Below, in pieces: positions 17,401-26,809 of a stretch of 64,000 nt of DNA (position 1 is the first letter of the stretch; the number at the start of each line of letters is the position of its first letter). The stretch comes from JAZKAR01 sp040389065 (GTDB lineage: Bacteria > Pseudomonadota > Gammaproteobacteria > Burkholderiales > Casimicrobiaceae): NCBI GenBank assembly GCA_040389065.1, contig JAZKAR010000009.1, positions 124,001-188,000 of the forward strand. Direction: 5' to 3'. The notes beneath the pieces were generated by a model. The model made no database searches and was not told where the DNA came from. It worked only from the letters and a program-made list of their open reading frames with translations. The translations under genes were made by a program, and so were the position numbers.

Positions 17401-19247
17401 TCTTTTATGTCGTTACGTAGCTTAAGACCTAAATCATGTAACCAGCAAATACCATTAGGCGTATTTAAGGTATAGGGATGCTCATCTAACACTTTTACAC
17501 CCATCATATCTAGCATAGGTAGTGCTTTATAAAGCGGAATGGGCGCTTCCATTTGAAAAAGCTTGAAGCGCAGCTCATCATCGCCACGGCCTTCGCGTAT
17601 ATATAACGAAACGCCTAAAGGATCAGCTTCATCTAATGACTCTAAAATTGCCACATCGGCAACTGCTTCACTGGCTGTATAAAACTCGCGATAGCTGGTG
17701 GGTAAAATATTAGCCCATTTACGTGCGTAATTGGTACCTTTACCACCAAAATGCTCATTTAAACGCACGCTGAAATCGTCATCCCATCCGCGAATCGTTT
17801 TTGCTAACTCGGCCTCAATCTCACGTACATCAATATCAACCATTGAAGAAGTACGTATCACAAAATATAAACGCGCTAACATTGATTCAGATAAGGAAGG
17901 CGTAAACTCTACCGTGCTTCCTTGTAAATGTTTTTCAAGTTGCGTTTGAATTTTAAGACGAACATCGGTATTAAATTTATCACGCGGCAAGAATACCAAA
18001 CCTGTGTAAAAACGCATTAATGGATCGCGCCGTAAAAACAAACGAATCCGCTGGCGTTCTTGCAGGCGAAGAATACCGGTTGCAATTTCAAATAACTCAT
18101 CTGCATTCATCTGGAATAAATCTTGACGTGGATAATTTTCCAGAATAGAAATTAATGTTTTGTGAATATGGCTGCCTGATAATAACCCCGCACGCTCCAC
18201 TACATTTTGTACTTTTTGACGTAGTAAAGGCACTTCGTGTGGGCGCTCATGCATAGCTGATGAGGTGAATAATCCCAAAAAGTGAGATTCGCCTACCATT
18301 GCGCCGTTTTCATCTAAATGTTTAATGCCAATATAATCAAGAAAACCAGGGCGGTGAATGGTAGAACGCAAATTTGATTGGGTAATAAATACTACGCCAG
18401 CATTGGCTAATGCCGCTTGTGCTGCATCGCTCAACACAATCGCTTTATTTTGATATTCAACATTTTTGAGAATGCCAAGCTCTGAATTTATAACTGGATG
18501 CAATTCTGCTTTGCCATTTACTTGAATGAGATTGCAATCTCTATAGCCTAAAAAGGTAAAGTGATCAGATTTAAGCCACTGTAAAAATGTAACTGCCTCT
18601 GTACAGTCGCTATTGCTTGTGCCGCGCTGTTGCAGCTTTTCTATATGCGCTGAACATTTAGTTTTCATATCTGCATAGCCAATGCAGGCATTCCGTACAT
18701 CAAGAAGAATCTTTCTTACGGCGATAGCAATATCATCACGGTAAACTGCATCAGCTTGATAATCAAGCTCAATATGAATGAAGGATTCATACTGGGTACT
18801 ATCGATACGTCCTGCATGGCTATGTACTGCAGCAATGAGGCCTTTAGCATCGCGCTGAACTTGCATAACAGGATGAATAATTAGATGTACAGTTAGACCA
18901 CGGCGGTTTAATTCCATCGTAACGGAATCAACCAGAAAGGGCATATCATCATTGACAATCTGCAGCACGGTATGTTGAGATTGCCACCCATCTCTGTCGC
19001 GCTGGGGATTATAAATATGTACGGAAGGCTCGCCTGCAACTTCGCGTTGATGAATCAGTTGCCAATGGCAAAGTGCTGCGCCAGCTAAATCTTCTGCTGA
19101 ACGCTGTTCTAGATCATCAGGATCAACCTGGCTTAGGTACTGCTTTAGAAACGGCTGTGCACGTAGAAACGCGTCATCCCCTAACTTTTGTTGTGCATGC
19201 GCTAAAAAATTTTCAATTACGGGGATAGGATTTTCTACTTGTAGCAT
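14454..19247 (-). CDS. gdhB: NAD-specific glutamate dehydrogenase, large (L_180) class
   Basis: A 1597-residue protein, the usual size of the 180-kDa bacterial NAD-GDH class. It oxidises glutamate to 2-oxoglutarate and ammonium in the cytosol, a catabolic reaction. The long N-terminal half carries ACT-like regulatory regions. The catalytic core shows GGLRWSDRREDFRTE and the VGSKGGFVLK lysine region near residue 835, then the dinucleotide-binding part (VGVGDMSGDVFGNGMLL, near 965-982) and IAEGGNLGCTQ. I see no frameshift. It is monocistronic, followed by about 200 bases before fmdB. The start at 19247 gives MLQVENPIPVIENFL, as expected for the family. Confidence 0.95.
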   Translation of the reverse strand: MLQVENPIPVIENFLAHAQQKLGDDAFLRAQPFLKQYLSQVDPDDLEQRSAEDLAGAALCHWQLIHQREVAGEPSVHIYNPQRDRDGWQSQHTVLQIVNDDMPFLVDSVTMELNRRGLTVHLIIHPVMQVQRDAKGLIAAVHSHAGRIDSTQYESFIHIELDYQADAVYRDDIAIAVRKILLDVRNACIGYADMKTKCSAHIEKLQQRGTSNSDCTEAVTFLQWLKSDHFTFLGYRDCNLIQVNGKAELHPVINSELGILKNVEYQNKAIVLSDAAQAALANAGVVFITQSNLRSTIHRPGFLDYIGIKHLDENGAMVGESHFLGLFTSSAMHERPHEVPLLRQKVQNVVERAGLLSGSHIHKTLISILENYPRQDLFQMNADELFEIATGILRLQERQRIRLFLRRDPLMRFYTGLVFLPRDKFNTDVRLKIQTQLEKHLQGSTVEFTPSLSESMLARLYFVIRTSSMVDIDVREIEAELAKTIRGWDDDFSVRLNEHFGGKGTNYARKWANILPTSYREFYTASEAVADVAILESLDEADPLGVSLYIREGRGDDELRFKLFQMEAPIPLYKALPMLDMMGVKVLDEHPYTLNTPNGICWLHDLGLKLRNDIKDLSARRDNFHTLFQKVWQGEVESDDFNQLALVAGIEWRQIVVFRSYAKYFRQIGFNFSQSYIEQTLIAYPKIVQKLWQLFDLRFNPAAIEPRTLAVEQQVATISEDLEEITNLDEDRILRQYLEVIQATLRTNFYQTTPEGSAKPYVSFKLNPSLIPGVPEPKPMFEIFVYSPRVEGVHLRGGKVARGGLRWSDRREDFRTEILGLVKAQMVKNTVIVPVGSKGGFVLKQAPSAQDREAFMKEGIDCYKTFLRGLLDVTDNLVKGEVVPPVNVVRHDADDPYLVVAADKGTATFSDTANGIADEYGFWLGDAFASGGSVGYDHKKMGITARGAWESVKRHFRAQGRNTQTTPITVVGVGDMSGDVFGNGMLLSPHITLVAAFDHRHIFIDPTPDVAKSFAERQRMFDLPRSSWADYSKELISKGGGIYPRSEKFIDLSEQARAALGISGSRVTPIELMKGILQAPVDLLYNGGIGTYVKASSETNAQVGDRANDVIRVNGSEVRARVIAEGGNLGCTQQGRIEYAVKGGAIYTDAIDNSAGVDCSDHEVNIKILVNRLQESGQLTQQQRNQLLFDMTDEVGHLVLEDNYYQTQSISRMVAQKDQYLDVQGLWMDALEASGRLNRALEGLPSQAVLDERKAKHTGLTSPEHAVLMAYTKMALFDEMLASNLPDDKALLPVLHRYFPNLIQTRFGKELESHPLNREIITTSVVNQMVNRVGSTFVFRIRQALPSVSSAAVIAAYWVVKEALRLDETLSAIDQLDNVAADALQIEMLNTVAEATHELTLWLLGTHPEGITLSDYAPRYQLVFDRLKQQWVSLLPTGQKAVYQAEVTRLHSQSVPESLAEIIALLPSLKAILRLVSKASADLPIERITSLYFALGEHLHYAWLQKNLDAWKPETVWQEQAKNTLLQQLLHTQREITVSLFQNSSEEQDNTVLLTQWESERATELKDYQKLVDSLQTQPSLDLSMLTVTVHALSSLL

Positions 19248-19323
19248 TGCGCCATTCCTTTACGTTGACCATCTCTATTTTTGAATTTCCTTCTCAATAG
19301 AAGAAAATTCATTCTAAGACTGA

Positions 19324-19473
19324 AGGGCATCTCTAAAAGCTTTAAATTTAAGCGAATTAGAGAGGCATTAAAAAAAATTTGCTTTAACCTTGGGTAATAG
19401 GCAAGAAAAATTTTTTTAGCTTCAATTAACTTCAACCCTGTGGGGATGAATTTAAGGTTTTTAGAGATGCCCT
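19324..19473. mobile_element. 150-bp inverted-repeat element, family B
   Basis: The outer arms AGGGCATCTCTAAAAGCTTTAAATT (19324 on) and AATTTAAGGTTTTTAGAGATGCCCT (ending 19473) are inverted repeats of about 25 bp with few mismatches. The interior is AT-rich and non-coding. It fills most of the divergent gap between gdhB and dsbB. The arms look like insertion-sequence ends, which suggests a MITE; I could not match them to a named element. Confidence 0.65.
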
Positions 19474-19626
19474 GCATAGTTACTGAGGATTAAAAGCCTC
19501 AAGTCATGATATTGTAAAGCATCCTGAAAGAATTGTTGAATGCTTTCACACATTTTTCTTAATGATTTTAGTTATTTTGGCAAAAAAAAGGATTACTTTA
19601 ATCGCAGTATAAGGAAAGGATTACTT

Positions 19627-20142
19627 ATGAGATTTCAATCTCTTCAATCTAAGCTTAAACTTATGTATGGAAGTTTAGCTTTTTTAGCGTTAGCGATGCT
19701 CGGCTACGGGCTTTATGCGCAGCATGTTCAAGGATTCGAACCATGCCCTATTTGTTACTTTCAGCGATTAATGATTGGGGCATTAGGGCTGGCATGGTTA
19801 CTGAATGCACTCACAAAAAAAGCAGCTACATCACAACTTATGTTACAACTTTTGCTGTGTATCAGCGGCGCAACGCTTGCTATACGCCACCTTTGGATTC
19901 AAACTCACCCCGAGGTTGCAAAAGGCAGTTGCAGTATGGGTATTCAATATATGCTTGATAGCTATCCTTTCTTAGATGTTGTGCTTAAAAGCTGGAAAGG
20001 AACGCAAGACTGTACCGATACAAGTTGGAGGATTTTAGGTTTAACTGCTCCCGTATGGTTGATTGCACTGTTTGCAGGGGCTATGCTCGTTTCCATTCTT
20101 CTTTATTATTTTTCACAGCGCAAAGTTAGCCATTCCGTATAA
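19627..20142 (+). CDS. dsbB: Disulfide bond formation protein B
   Basis: A 171-residue inner-membrane protein with four helices. It reoxidises DsbA and passes electrons to quinone. The first periplasmic cysteine pair is in EPCPICYFQR (about residues 38-46). The second pair is Cys in KGSCSMG (about 101) and Cys in TQDCTDT (about 127). The start is the ATG at 19627 because AAGGAAAGGA lies 6 bases upstream; a longer frame from 19540 adds an atypical charged N-terminus. No dsbA is nearby. Confidence 0.93.
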   Translation: MRFQSLQSKLKLMYGSLAFLALAMLGYGLYAQHVQGFEPCPICYFQRLMIGALGLAWLLNALTKKAATSQLMLQLLLCISGATLAIRHLWIQTHPEVAKGSCSMGIQYMLDSYPFLDVVLKSWKGTQDCTDTSWRILGLTAPVWLIALFAGAMLVSILLYYFSQRKVSHSV

Positions 20143-20317
20143 TTACATATTATCGCTTTATACCCAATGTCAACATTTACTGCTTGTTTATTGCTTGTAG
20201 TGTTCTGATTTGAGAATCTTGCTGAATCAGATCACTATAAACATTTAATCGGCGAGACTCGCTTGAGTATTTTAGTAAAGCGAAGTGTATTAACCCTTTT
20301 AATCAGGCAAATCATTC

Positions 20318-20887
20318 ATGCCCATCAATCTTCCCACCATACTTACATGGCTGCGCATTGCCTTAATCCCTTTATTTATTGGGGTTTTATATGTTCCTGA
20401 AACATGGATGCTGCCAGCATCGCGGGCTTGGTGGTCATCAGGTTTATTTGCCTTTGCTTGCATTACTGATGCGCTAGATGGCTATTTAGCACGCAAGCTT
20501 AATCAAACCACTGCATTTGGTGCTTTTCTTGACCCTGTAGCAGATAAGTTAATGGTAGGAGCAGCATTAATTATGCTCGTACACCTAGGGCATGCTAGCC
20601 CGCTGGCGGCGTTTATTATTGTTGGGCGCGAAATCACTATTTCTGCGCTTAGAGAGTGGATGGCACAATTAGGGCAATCACGCGGCGTAGCTGTTTCTAT
20701 GCTGGGGAAAATAAAAACCACCTGCCAGATGCTTGCCATTTTGTTGTTATTAGTTGGTGAGCAAGGACTGCCCGGCACACGTATTTTAGAAATCGGGCAA
20801 TGGGTATTATGGGGTGCTGCTGCCTTAACCTTATGGTCAATGGTTTATTATTGCCGTATTGCTTATCCTTATCTAAATAAACATTAA
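20318..20887 (+). CDS. pgsA: CDP-diacylglycerol-glycerol-3-phosphate 3-phosphatidyltransferase
   Basis: A 189-residue inner-membrane enzyme making phosphatidylglycerophosphate, the committed step to phosphatidylglycerol and cardiolipin. The CDP-alcohol phosphotransferase motif D-x2-D-G-x2-A-R-x8-G-x3-D-x3-D is complete (DALDGYLARK... FGAFLDPVADK, about residues 52-78). Hydrophobic segments fit the usual six helices. The N-terminus MPINLPTILTWLRIALIP is typical. It is convergent with the aas-like gene across a shared hairpin. Confidence 0.95.
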   Translation: MPINLPTILTWLRIALIPLFIGVLYVPETWMLPASRAWWSSGLFAFACITDALDGYLARKLNQTTAFGAFLDPVADKLMVGAALIMLVHLGHASPLAAFIIVGREITISALREWMAQLGQSRGVAVSMLGKIKTTCQMLAILLLLVGEQGLPGTRILEIGQWVLWGAAALTLWSMVYYCRIAYPYLNKH

Positions 20888-20930
20888 AATTAGTAATAAG
20901 CAGCAATTATAAAATCCTGCGCCTTATAAA

Positions 20931-20972
20931 AAAAGAGAAACGCTTAAAAAAATTTTAAGCATTTCCCTTTTT
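20931..20972. terminator. Two-way terminator between pgsA and the aas-like gene
   Basis: AAAGAGAAACGCTTAAAA pairs with TTTTAAGCATTTCCCTTT (two mismatches), preceded by A and followed by T runs. This is the typical shape of a bidirectional intrinsic terminator between convergent genes. Confidence 0.75.
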
Positions 20973-20987
20973 TCTACATTTTTTTAT

Positions 20988-23189
20988 TTACGCATCGTCT
21001 TCTTGGCTGCTTGATGCTGCTGCATGTTGAAGCTGTAAAGCTAACTCGGCTTGAAGCCCTACATAATTGGTTTTTCCTGTGCCTAATACCGGTAATTTTT
21101 CTATTACCCGAATATCTCGCGGCACCCCTAATTCATGAATACCTGCTTGCTTAGCATGCGTCATCAGCTTAGCGCGATTGAGAGTAGGGTCAGTCGTAAA
21201 TAAAACAATAGCCTCACCCTTTGAAGCATCAGGCCGTGCCAATGTAGCATGCATAAACTCAGGCGATACTTCGCGTGCCAAACGCTCTGTATTATCAAGT
21301 GACACCATTTCGCCAGCAATTTTAGCAAAACGTTTTAAGCGCCCTCGAATAAAAACAAAACCCTCAGAATCGATATGTACTATATCGCCCGTGTTATACC
21401 ACCCTTCCCCTGCGAATCCTGACACTGGCTTTTCTAACACACCAGGATTAGTCACCTTAAAGTAACCAGCCATGATATTAGGGCCTTTAACATGCAATAT
21501 GCCTGTATTCAGCTCATCAATTCCCGGTACAGGTTCCAGCACTTTTTGCATACCAGGCATTAACTGACCTACTGAGTGGCGGCGATACGCCATGAGTGTA
21601 TTAACAGCGACGACAGGCGCACACTCGGTGACACCATAGCCTTCCATAATACGAATCCCAAAACGCTCAAGCCAAGTAGTGCGTATAGCTTCACTTAATT
21701 TTTCTGCACCCGAAACCACGTATCTTAAGGTTGCCAGGTCGTAACCATGCGCAAACTTCGCATACCCTGCAAGAAACGTAGGGGTACCAAACAATACAGT
21801 ACACCGACGGTCATACACCATTTCTGGCACCATTCGATAGTGCAGAGGATTAGGATATAAAAACGCTGGAACACCTGTTACTAAAGGATAAATTCCTGAT
21901 ACTGTTAAGCCAAACGCATGAAACAGCGGCAGCGCCCCCATAAACTTATCTCTGGGATGAAAATCTGCAACCGCTCTAATTTGCGATACATTTGCCATTA
22001 AGGTAGCGTGAGTATGCACGACTCCCTTAGGAGCGCCTTCAGAACCTGATGTAAACAAGACCACAGCAGGTGTATGAAGCGTTTGATGTATTAAGGTCTT
22101 TTCAGGCGCCAATCGTTTTTTAAAAATCTCTAACTTATCAACACGCGTTAAACTTGATTGGATATCTTCCAAATATAAATATTTTATATCATGCAGCGCA
22201 TGAAGCGTTTCATGAAGTTTGGCTTTATCCAAAAAAGCGCGCGAAGTAATAATGGTTTTAATATGCGCTGATTGGCAGGCAGACCTTAAGCCCTCAGCAC
22301 CTGACGTATAATTTAACATGGCTATTACACGTGCACGGCTTGAAAGTGCCAATAAAACAGCTACAGTGCTTGTCATATTAGGTAATACAATACCTACTGT
22401 TTCATGCGGTTTGGTATGAGGTTCTAGCCATGCTTGCAAAGCTAGTACGCCATTGAGAATATCCCCCAAACTTTTAGGTTTAAATTGAATATCTTCAAGC
22501 AGTTCATATTTTTTACCAAAACGCTCAACCGTACACAAAAAAGCTTGCATAAGGGTTTGGCTTTGAGATGGGTATCCTTTCACTGCGGCATCTAACATAA
22601 TATTCCGAATATGAGTTCCTGCTAAACGGCGGCGTTCCTTTACGGTCGCTGCTTCAGGCACTGGTATCTGACGTGGCGCTAAAATAGATATACGAATTTT
22701 AGGAAACCATCGCAAAGGATATAACCCATGCAAGCGTGATAACGGTGTTTCTGAAGGCCCATCTAACCTAACTGGTATTAAATAAGCTTGGGAGCGTAAC
22801 ACCATCATTGCTGCCCCATCATAAATCTTCATGAGGCTGCCTGTAAGAGTAATACGCCCTTCAGGAAAAATAACAACAGGGCGCCCTTCAGCCACTTTGC
22901 TCAAAATACGCTTCATACTTAAAGGGCGCGCAGGATCTATAGGGACATAGTCCACTAGACTCAATACAGCTTTAAAAAAAGGCTGTGCAGCAATTTCGCT
23001 ATTGACAACAAAAGCCGCTTCTCTGGGCATACTGACGGCTAATAAAACACCATCAAGAAACGATTCATGGTTAGCAATAATAATATGGCGCTCTCCAGGA
23101 AATTGCCATTCTCCACGAACTTCAAGACGAAATAACGTTTGTATTAACCAACGTAAGGTAGAACGTAACCCGGATCTAAGCCAGCTCAT
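20988..23189 (-). CDS. aas: Aas-like fused acyltransferase / acyl-ACP synthetase
   Basis: A 733-residue two-domain protein. Residues 1 to about 200 are a PlsC-type acyltransferase with NHESFLD (H-x4-D, about 40-46) and FPEG (about 109-112). Residues about 230-710 are an AMP-forming ligase with VLFTSGSEGAPKGVVHTH (P-loop), YGVTECAPV, and GWYNTGDIV. In E. coli Aas reacylates lysophosphatidylethanolamine using fatty acids activated on ACP. The MFS transporter domain found fused in some relatives is absent. It starts 3 bases after the rluB stop, so both are surely cotranscribed. Confidence 0.88.
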   Translation of the reverse strand: MSWLRSGLRSTLRWLIQTLFRLEVRGEWQFPGERHIIIANHESFLDGVLLAVSMPREAAFVVNSEIAAQPFFKAVLSLVDYVPIDPARPLSMKRILSKVAEGRPVVIFPEGRITLTGSLMKIYDGAAMMVLRSQAYLIPVRLDGPSETPLSRLHGLYPLRWFPKIRISILAPRQIPVPEAATVKERRRLAGTHIRNIMLDAAVKGYPSQSQTLMQAFLCTVERFGKKYELLEDIQFKPKSLGDILNGVLALQAWLEPHTKPHETVGIVLPNMTSTVAVLLALSSRARVIAMLNYTSGAEGLRSACQSAHIKTIITSRAFLDKAKLHETLHALHDIKYLYLEDIQSSLTRVDKLEIFKKRLAPEKTLIHQTLHTPAVVLFTSGSEGAPKGVVHTHATLMANVSQIRAVADFHPRDKFMGALPLFHAFGLTVSGIYPLVTGVPAFLYPNPLHYRMVPEMVYDRRCTVLFGTPTFLAGYAKFAHGYDLATLRYVVSGAEKLSEAIRTTWLERFGIRIMEGYGVTECAPVVAVNTLMAYRRHSVGQLMPGMQKVLEPVPGIDELNTGILHVKGPNIMAGYFKVTNPGVLEKPVSGFAGEGWYNTGDIVHIDSEGFVFIRGRLKRFAKIAGEMVSLDNTERLAREVSPEFMHATLARPDASKGEAIVLFTTDPTLNRAKLMTHAKQAGIHELGVPRDIRVIEKLPVLGTGKTNYVGLQAELALQLQHAAASSSQEDDA

Positions 23190-23192
23190 TCA

Positions 23193-25409
23193 TTACCCCT
23201 TTTTAAAGACCTTTTTATAAAAAGGACGTGGGGCTTGATTTGAACCCTCTCCCTCATGTCTGTTATCGCCTGCCCTAGGGTAAGCGCTTCCTCGACCTCT
23301 GCTATTGTGCGGTTGCTGAGCAGATGTTAATCCGTCAGGCCGATTTCTGAAGTGACGATCACCATTAGTACCTGCTCCAGAAGAAGAATGCGCTCCACGA
23401 TAGCCGGAGGAAGGGCTTGAATACCCTCCCGAATTAGAAAAAGGTCGTTTTCCTCCGCCTGCACCGGCCCCAAAAGAACTGCCCCCAAACCCTGGGCGGC
23501 GACCTGTATGCCCTGTATCATTTTGATAGGTAGAACGGCGATTACCGTTTGTATCTATTCCCTGACGCTGTTGTCCTAAGGTTTGACCTGCTAACCCGCG
23601 TAATTCTCCACGGCGCTCTTGTTCTGCATAACGTTGCTGTAAGAGTGCATCTTCATCTTCTTGTGAACGTGTTGCTGGTCTTGCTGTTCGTGTAGCATCT
23701 ACCGGTCTAGCTGTTCTCGTAGCATCTACCGGTGGTCTTGGCGCCCTCGGCGCATCAGAACGCTGTTGTCTATGAGGAGGTCTATCTCTATCATTACGAG
23801 GAGCAGATGACTGATTAGGATAGGAACTACGTGGACGCTCTGTGCGCTCTGGGCGTTCTGCACGCTCATGAGGCACATGTGAAGGAACCGTTGATACCAC
23901 TTGTTCACCATCTTCTCTTTGATGAGACATCACACGTCGCTGGCTATAGCGTTTAAAAGGATGACGACCGCCACCTGCTTTTAAATTAGGATCGGTATCC
24001 TCTTGGCCTGCTACAGCAGGATTCGCTTGAGGGTAACGCTCTTGAGAACTTCCCCCTGCTCTTTTATCATCATAAGGACGGCGGGAAGAAGATTCTGCAC
24101 TACGAGGCCCATAGCCTTCACGACGCTGCTGCTGGCCTTGATAGCCAGTTCTATCGCCTTGTGGGCGCTCACTTCCACGCCCCCCAGCTCCTGGCTCATA
24201 AGATCCCTGGCGTGATGATGAATGGCCTCTTGCTTCCTGAGGGCGATCATACTGCGTAGAACGCGTATTGCGATCATCAGGGCGACGATGCGGGCGCTCT
24301 TCACGGCTATGCAGTGATGGGGAAGTATGGGATCGATGATCTGAGCGTTTTGCTCTATCATCACCAGTTCTTTCCTGATTAAACGGACGAGAACGATAAG
24401 GTGTACGACGATCTCTATGTTGTGGATTGCTGCCACTTTCGCTATTAAGATCCGCAACGGCTTCGGCGGTAGAAAAATCATTTGCTGATAATCCAACAAC
24501 TCGCATTAACCGAATAACCTGATCTTTTGAAAGCTCATCTAAATTGCCACGCTTTAACGTTGATGGCATACAAAGATTGGCATAACGCACCCGAATTAAG
24601 CGACTCACTGTTAACTCTAAGGCAGCAAAAATTCGACGAACCTCACGGTAGCGGCCTTCTTTTAATACCACATGGTACCAATGATTTGCACCTTCACCGC
24701 CTTGATCTTTTAAGCTCATGACACGAGCAATACCATCTTCTAACTCGACACCCTGCAAAAGTTTTCTACATTGTTCACCTGAAAGCGAACCCCATACTCT
24801 TACAGCATATTCGCGCTCAATATCATGACGCGGATGCATGAGGCGATGCGCAAGCTCACCACAATCAGTAAATAACAATAGACCTTCACTATTCAGATCT
24901 AGTCGGCCTACTGATACCCAGCGTCCTTGGTCAATTTTTGGCAAACGCTCAAATACATCTGCACGCCCTTCAGGGTCATCACGGCTAACAATTTCACCAG
25001 ATGGTTTATGATAAATCAGTACGCGTGGAAAGGTAGGTGTAGAAAAATTAAGCTCTATCAAACGGCCTTCAAAATGTACTTTATCACCCGCTTTTACTGT
25101 TTGACCTATTTGCGCAACTTCACCATTTACCGTAACTTTACCTTCACGAATGGCGTCTTCTAAACGTCGTCGTGATCCCAAGCCATGATCTGCCATAATT
25201 TTATGCAGCCGAATCGCTTCTGGAACCGCATCAACCGGTTTATTAGCTGCATCAACAGCTACAGCGGGTACAACACCAACTGGAGCAGGTTGATTTTCCT
25301 GTACTCCAGTCGATTCACGATTTTGTTCTGCTCCAGCAGAGAGTGTGTTTTCTTCCAGTTGCTCACGTCTTTGTTTACGTAAGCGCATTTGCCTGACGGG
25401 ATGGGGCAT
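23193..25409 (-). CDS. rluB: 23S rRNA pseudouridine synthase, RluB type, with a long disordered tail
   Basis: 738 residues. After a 60-residue linker come an S4 RNA-binding domain (IRLHKIMADHGLGSRRRLED, about 67-86) and the pseudouridine synthase core with the catalytic Asp in GRLDLNSEGLLLFT (about residue 168-181) and GRYREVRRIF. RluB makes pseudouridine in helix 90-93 of 23S rRNA. From about residue 330 to the end is a 400-residue Arg/Gly/Ser/Pro-rich region with RGG-like boxes and a tandem VDATRTARP repeat. Long tails are usual in Betaproteobacterial RluB. ScpB lies upstream as in many genomes, and the aas-like gene follows directly. Confidence 0.93.
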   Translation of the reverse strand: MPHPVRQMRLRKQRREQLEENTLSAGAEQNRESTGVQENQPAPVGVVPAVAVDAANKPVDAVPEAIRLHKIMADHGLGSRRRLEDAIREGKVTVNGEVAQIGQTVKAGDKVHFEGRLIELNFSTPTFPRVLIYHKPSGEIVSRDDPEGRADVFERLPKIDQGRWVSVGRLDLNSEGLLLFTDCGELAHRLMHPRHDIEREYAVRVWGSLSGEQCRKLLQGVELEDGIARVMSLKDQGGEGANHWYHVVLKEGRYREVRRIFAALELTVSRLIRVRYANLCMPSTLKRGNLDELSKDQVIRLMRVVGLSANDFSTAEAVADLNSESGSNPQHRDRRTPYRSRPFNQERTGDDRAKRSDHRSHTSPSLHSREERPHRRPDDRNTRSTQYDRPQEARGHSSSRQGSYEPGAGGRGSERPQGDRTGYQGQQQRREGYGPRSAESSSRRPYDDKRAGGSSQERYPQANPAVAGQEDTDPNLKAGGGRHPFKRYSQRRVMSHQREDGEQVVSTVPSHVPHERAERPERTERPRSSYPNQSSAPRNDRDRPPHRQQRSDAPRAPRPPVDATRTARPVDATRTARPATRSQEDEDALLQQRYAEQERRGELRGLAGQTLGQQRQGIDTNGNRRSTYQNDTGHTGRRPGFGGSSFGAGAGGGKRPFSNSGGYSSPSSGYRGAHSSSGAGTNGDRHFRNRPDGLTSAQQPHNSRGRGSAYPRAGDNRHEGEGSNQAPRPFYKKVFKKG

Positions 25410-25920
25410 AAGTTATTTCTCTAATATAGATTGTTAAATTAATGTGTATGAAGCCTGTTTAGGCATGATTTAATCAAAAACTTCTCAGTGGCATAATGAC
25501 AACTACCCATGTAGTGCCTGGTTAACCTGACTGCAAGATTTTGGTTAAATCCTCACGTATCAAGTGAGTTGTACCTTTTGCTTACAAAACTTTCTAAGGT
25601 ACTTTTGATCTACCAGGAGCAATAGATATTTTTGTATGCGCCTGATTAATTCACGTATGTTAGCAATTTAGTACAAAACTGATAGAACTCTCGTATTAAA
25701 TTAAAAACATTTTGATGTATTTACTACTCCTTAATATCTGATCTGGTTTCATATAAAGTCTCCAGGCTAAAAATTAGTATTGATTAGTATTAAATTATCT
25801 TAGATACCTATACGTACAGTATGCCAAGATATCCATGGTCTAAACAGCGCTTCAAACGCATGCTATAAAATCTCTAACTATCATGTTTACTGGAACCATT
25901 TTGTTTTAAGCCCTATCAAA
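25410..25920. other. Gap between scpB and rluB
   Basis: 511 bases without a credible gene. In many genomes scpB and rluB are adjacent or overlapping, so this spacer is unusually long. I see only small stems (GCCT...AGGC near 25455; CTCAC...GTGAG near 25550) and no match to the repeat families elsewhere. It presumably holds the rluB promoter. Confidence 0.4.
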
Positions 25921-26550
25921 TTAATTTTGAGTAGGGTTGGTCGCGGCGATGATAGTAATAGGGTTGGGTAATGCTGACATATCTAAATCAGCTAGTGCTG
26001 GCAATGCAGCTAAGGATTTCAATCCTAAATCATTTAAAAATTGGTAAGTTGTAGCATATAAAGCCGGACGACCTGGCCCCTCTTTATGCCCAATCACTTC
26101 AATCCACCCTCTATCTTCCAGTGTTTTAAGAACGGGAGTCGCCACCGTTACGCCCCGAATTGCTTCAATTTCGGTACGAGTAGCAGGTTGCCGGTAAGCA
26201 ATCACCGCCAGCGTTTCCATCACTGCACGCGAGTAACGCGCAGGACGCTCAGAACGATGCCTTAATCTATCTAACCAGGGCTGAACATCTTCTATTGTAT
26301 GAAAACGCCAACCTGACGCCACCTCTTGTAATCTAACTGCTTGCTGGCTCCAACGCTGTTGCAACTGCCCTAGTGCAATTTCAATCATAGACTCATCTAA
26401 AGGAGGCTCCCAGGCACTCGCTAGCCGCTCTACAGTTATAGGCTCCGGCGATGCTAATAATAACGCCTCAATAATCCGCACACATGCTTCAGCTGTTCGT
26501 TCCTGACGAACATAATCAAAATTATTAATGTTTTCCACGCGCCCTTCCAT
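25921..26550 (-). CDS. scpB: Segregation and condensation protein B
   Basis: 209 residues. ScpB is the winged-helix kleisin-interacting subunit of the SMC-ScpAB condensin, which compacts and segregates the chromosome. Characteristic segments: EALLLASPEPITVERLA (about 28-44), ETLAVIAYRQPATRTEIEAIRGV (about 112-134) and LEDRGWIEVIGHKEGPGRPALYATT (about 145-169). Length and motifs are normal. No scpA is found upstream here; radA is 259 bases upstream on the same strand. Confidence 0.93.
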   Translation of the reverse strand: MEGRVENINNFDYVRQERTAEACVRIIEALLLASPEPITVERLASAWEPPLDESMIEIALGQLQQRWSQQAVRLQEVASGWRFHTIEDVQPWLDRLRHRSERPARYSRAVMETLAVIAYRQPATRTEIEAIRGVTVATPVLKTLEDRGWIEVIGHKEGPGRPALYATTYQFLNDLGLKSLAALPALADLDMSALPNPITIIAATNPTQN

Positions 26551-26809
26551 ATCTCTAATAATAGTGATTAGAACTAACCATTATCTAATCATACCTTTAG
26601 CACGCCTTCTATTATCATACACTAAAACATAAGCTGCTTAGAAAAAATCCTATTTGATGATTTAAGAATTTTAAGAAAGAGCCAATTGTAAATCATCAGT
26701 TTTAAGGGTATCTATCGTTACTGTTGAATACTTTAATGTTAGCAACCTAAGTGATTAAGGCCAACATATCGATTACCTGTCAGTATTGTAAGTTTTATGT
26801 TTAATGCGC

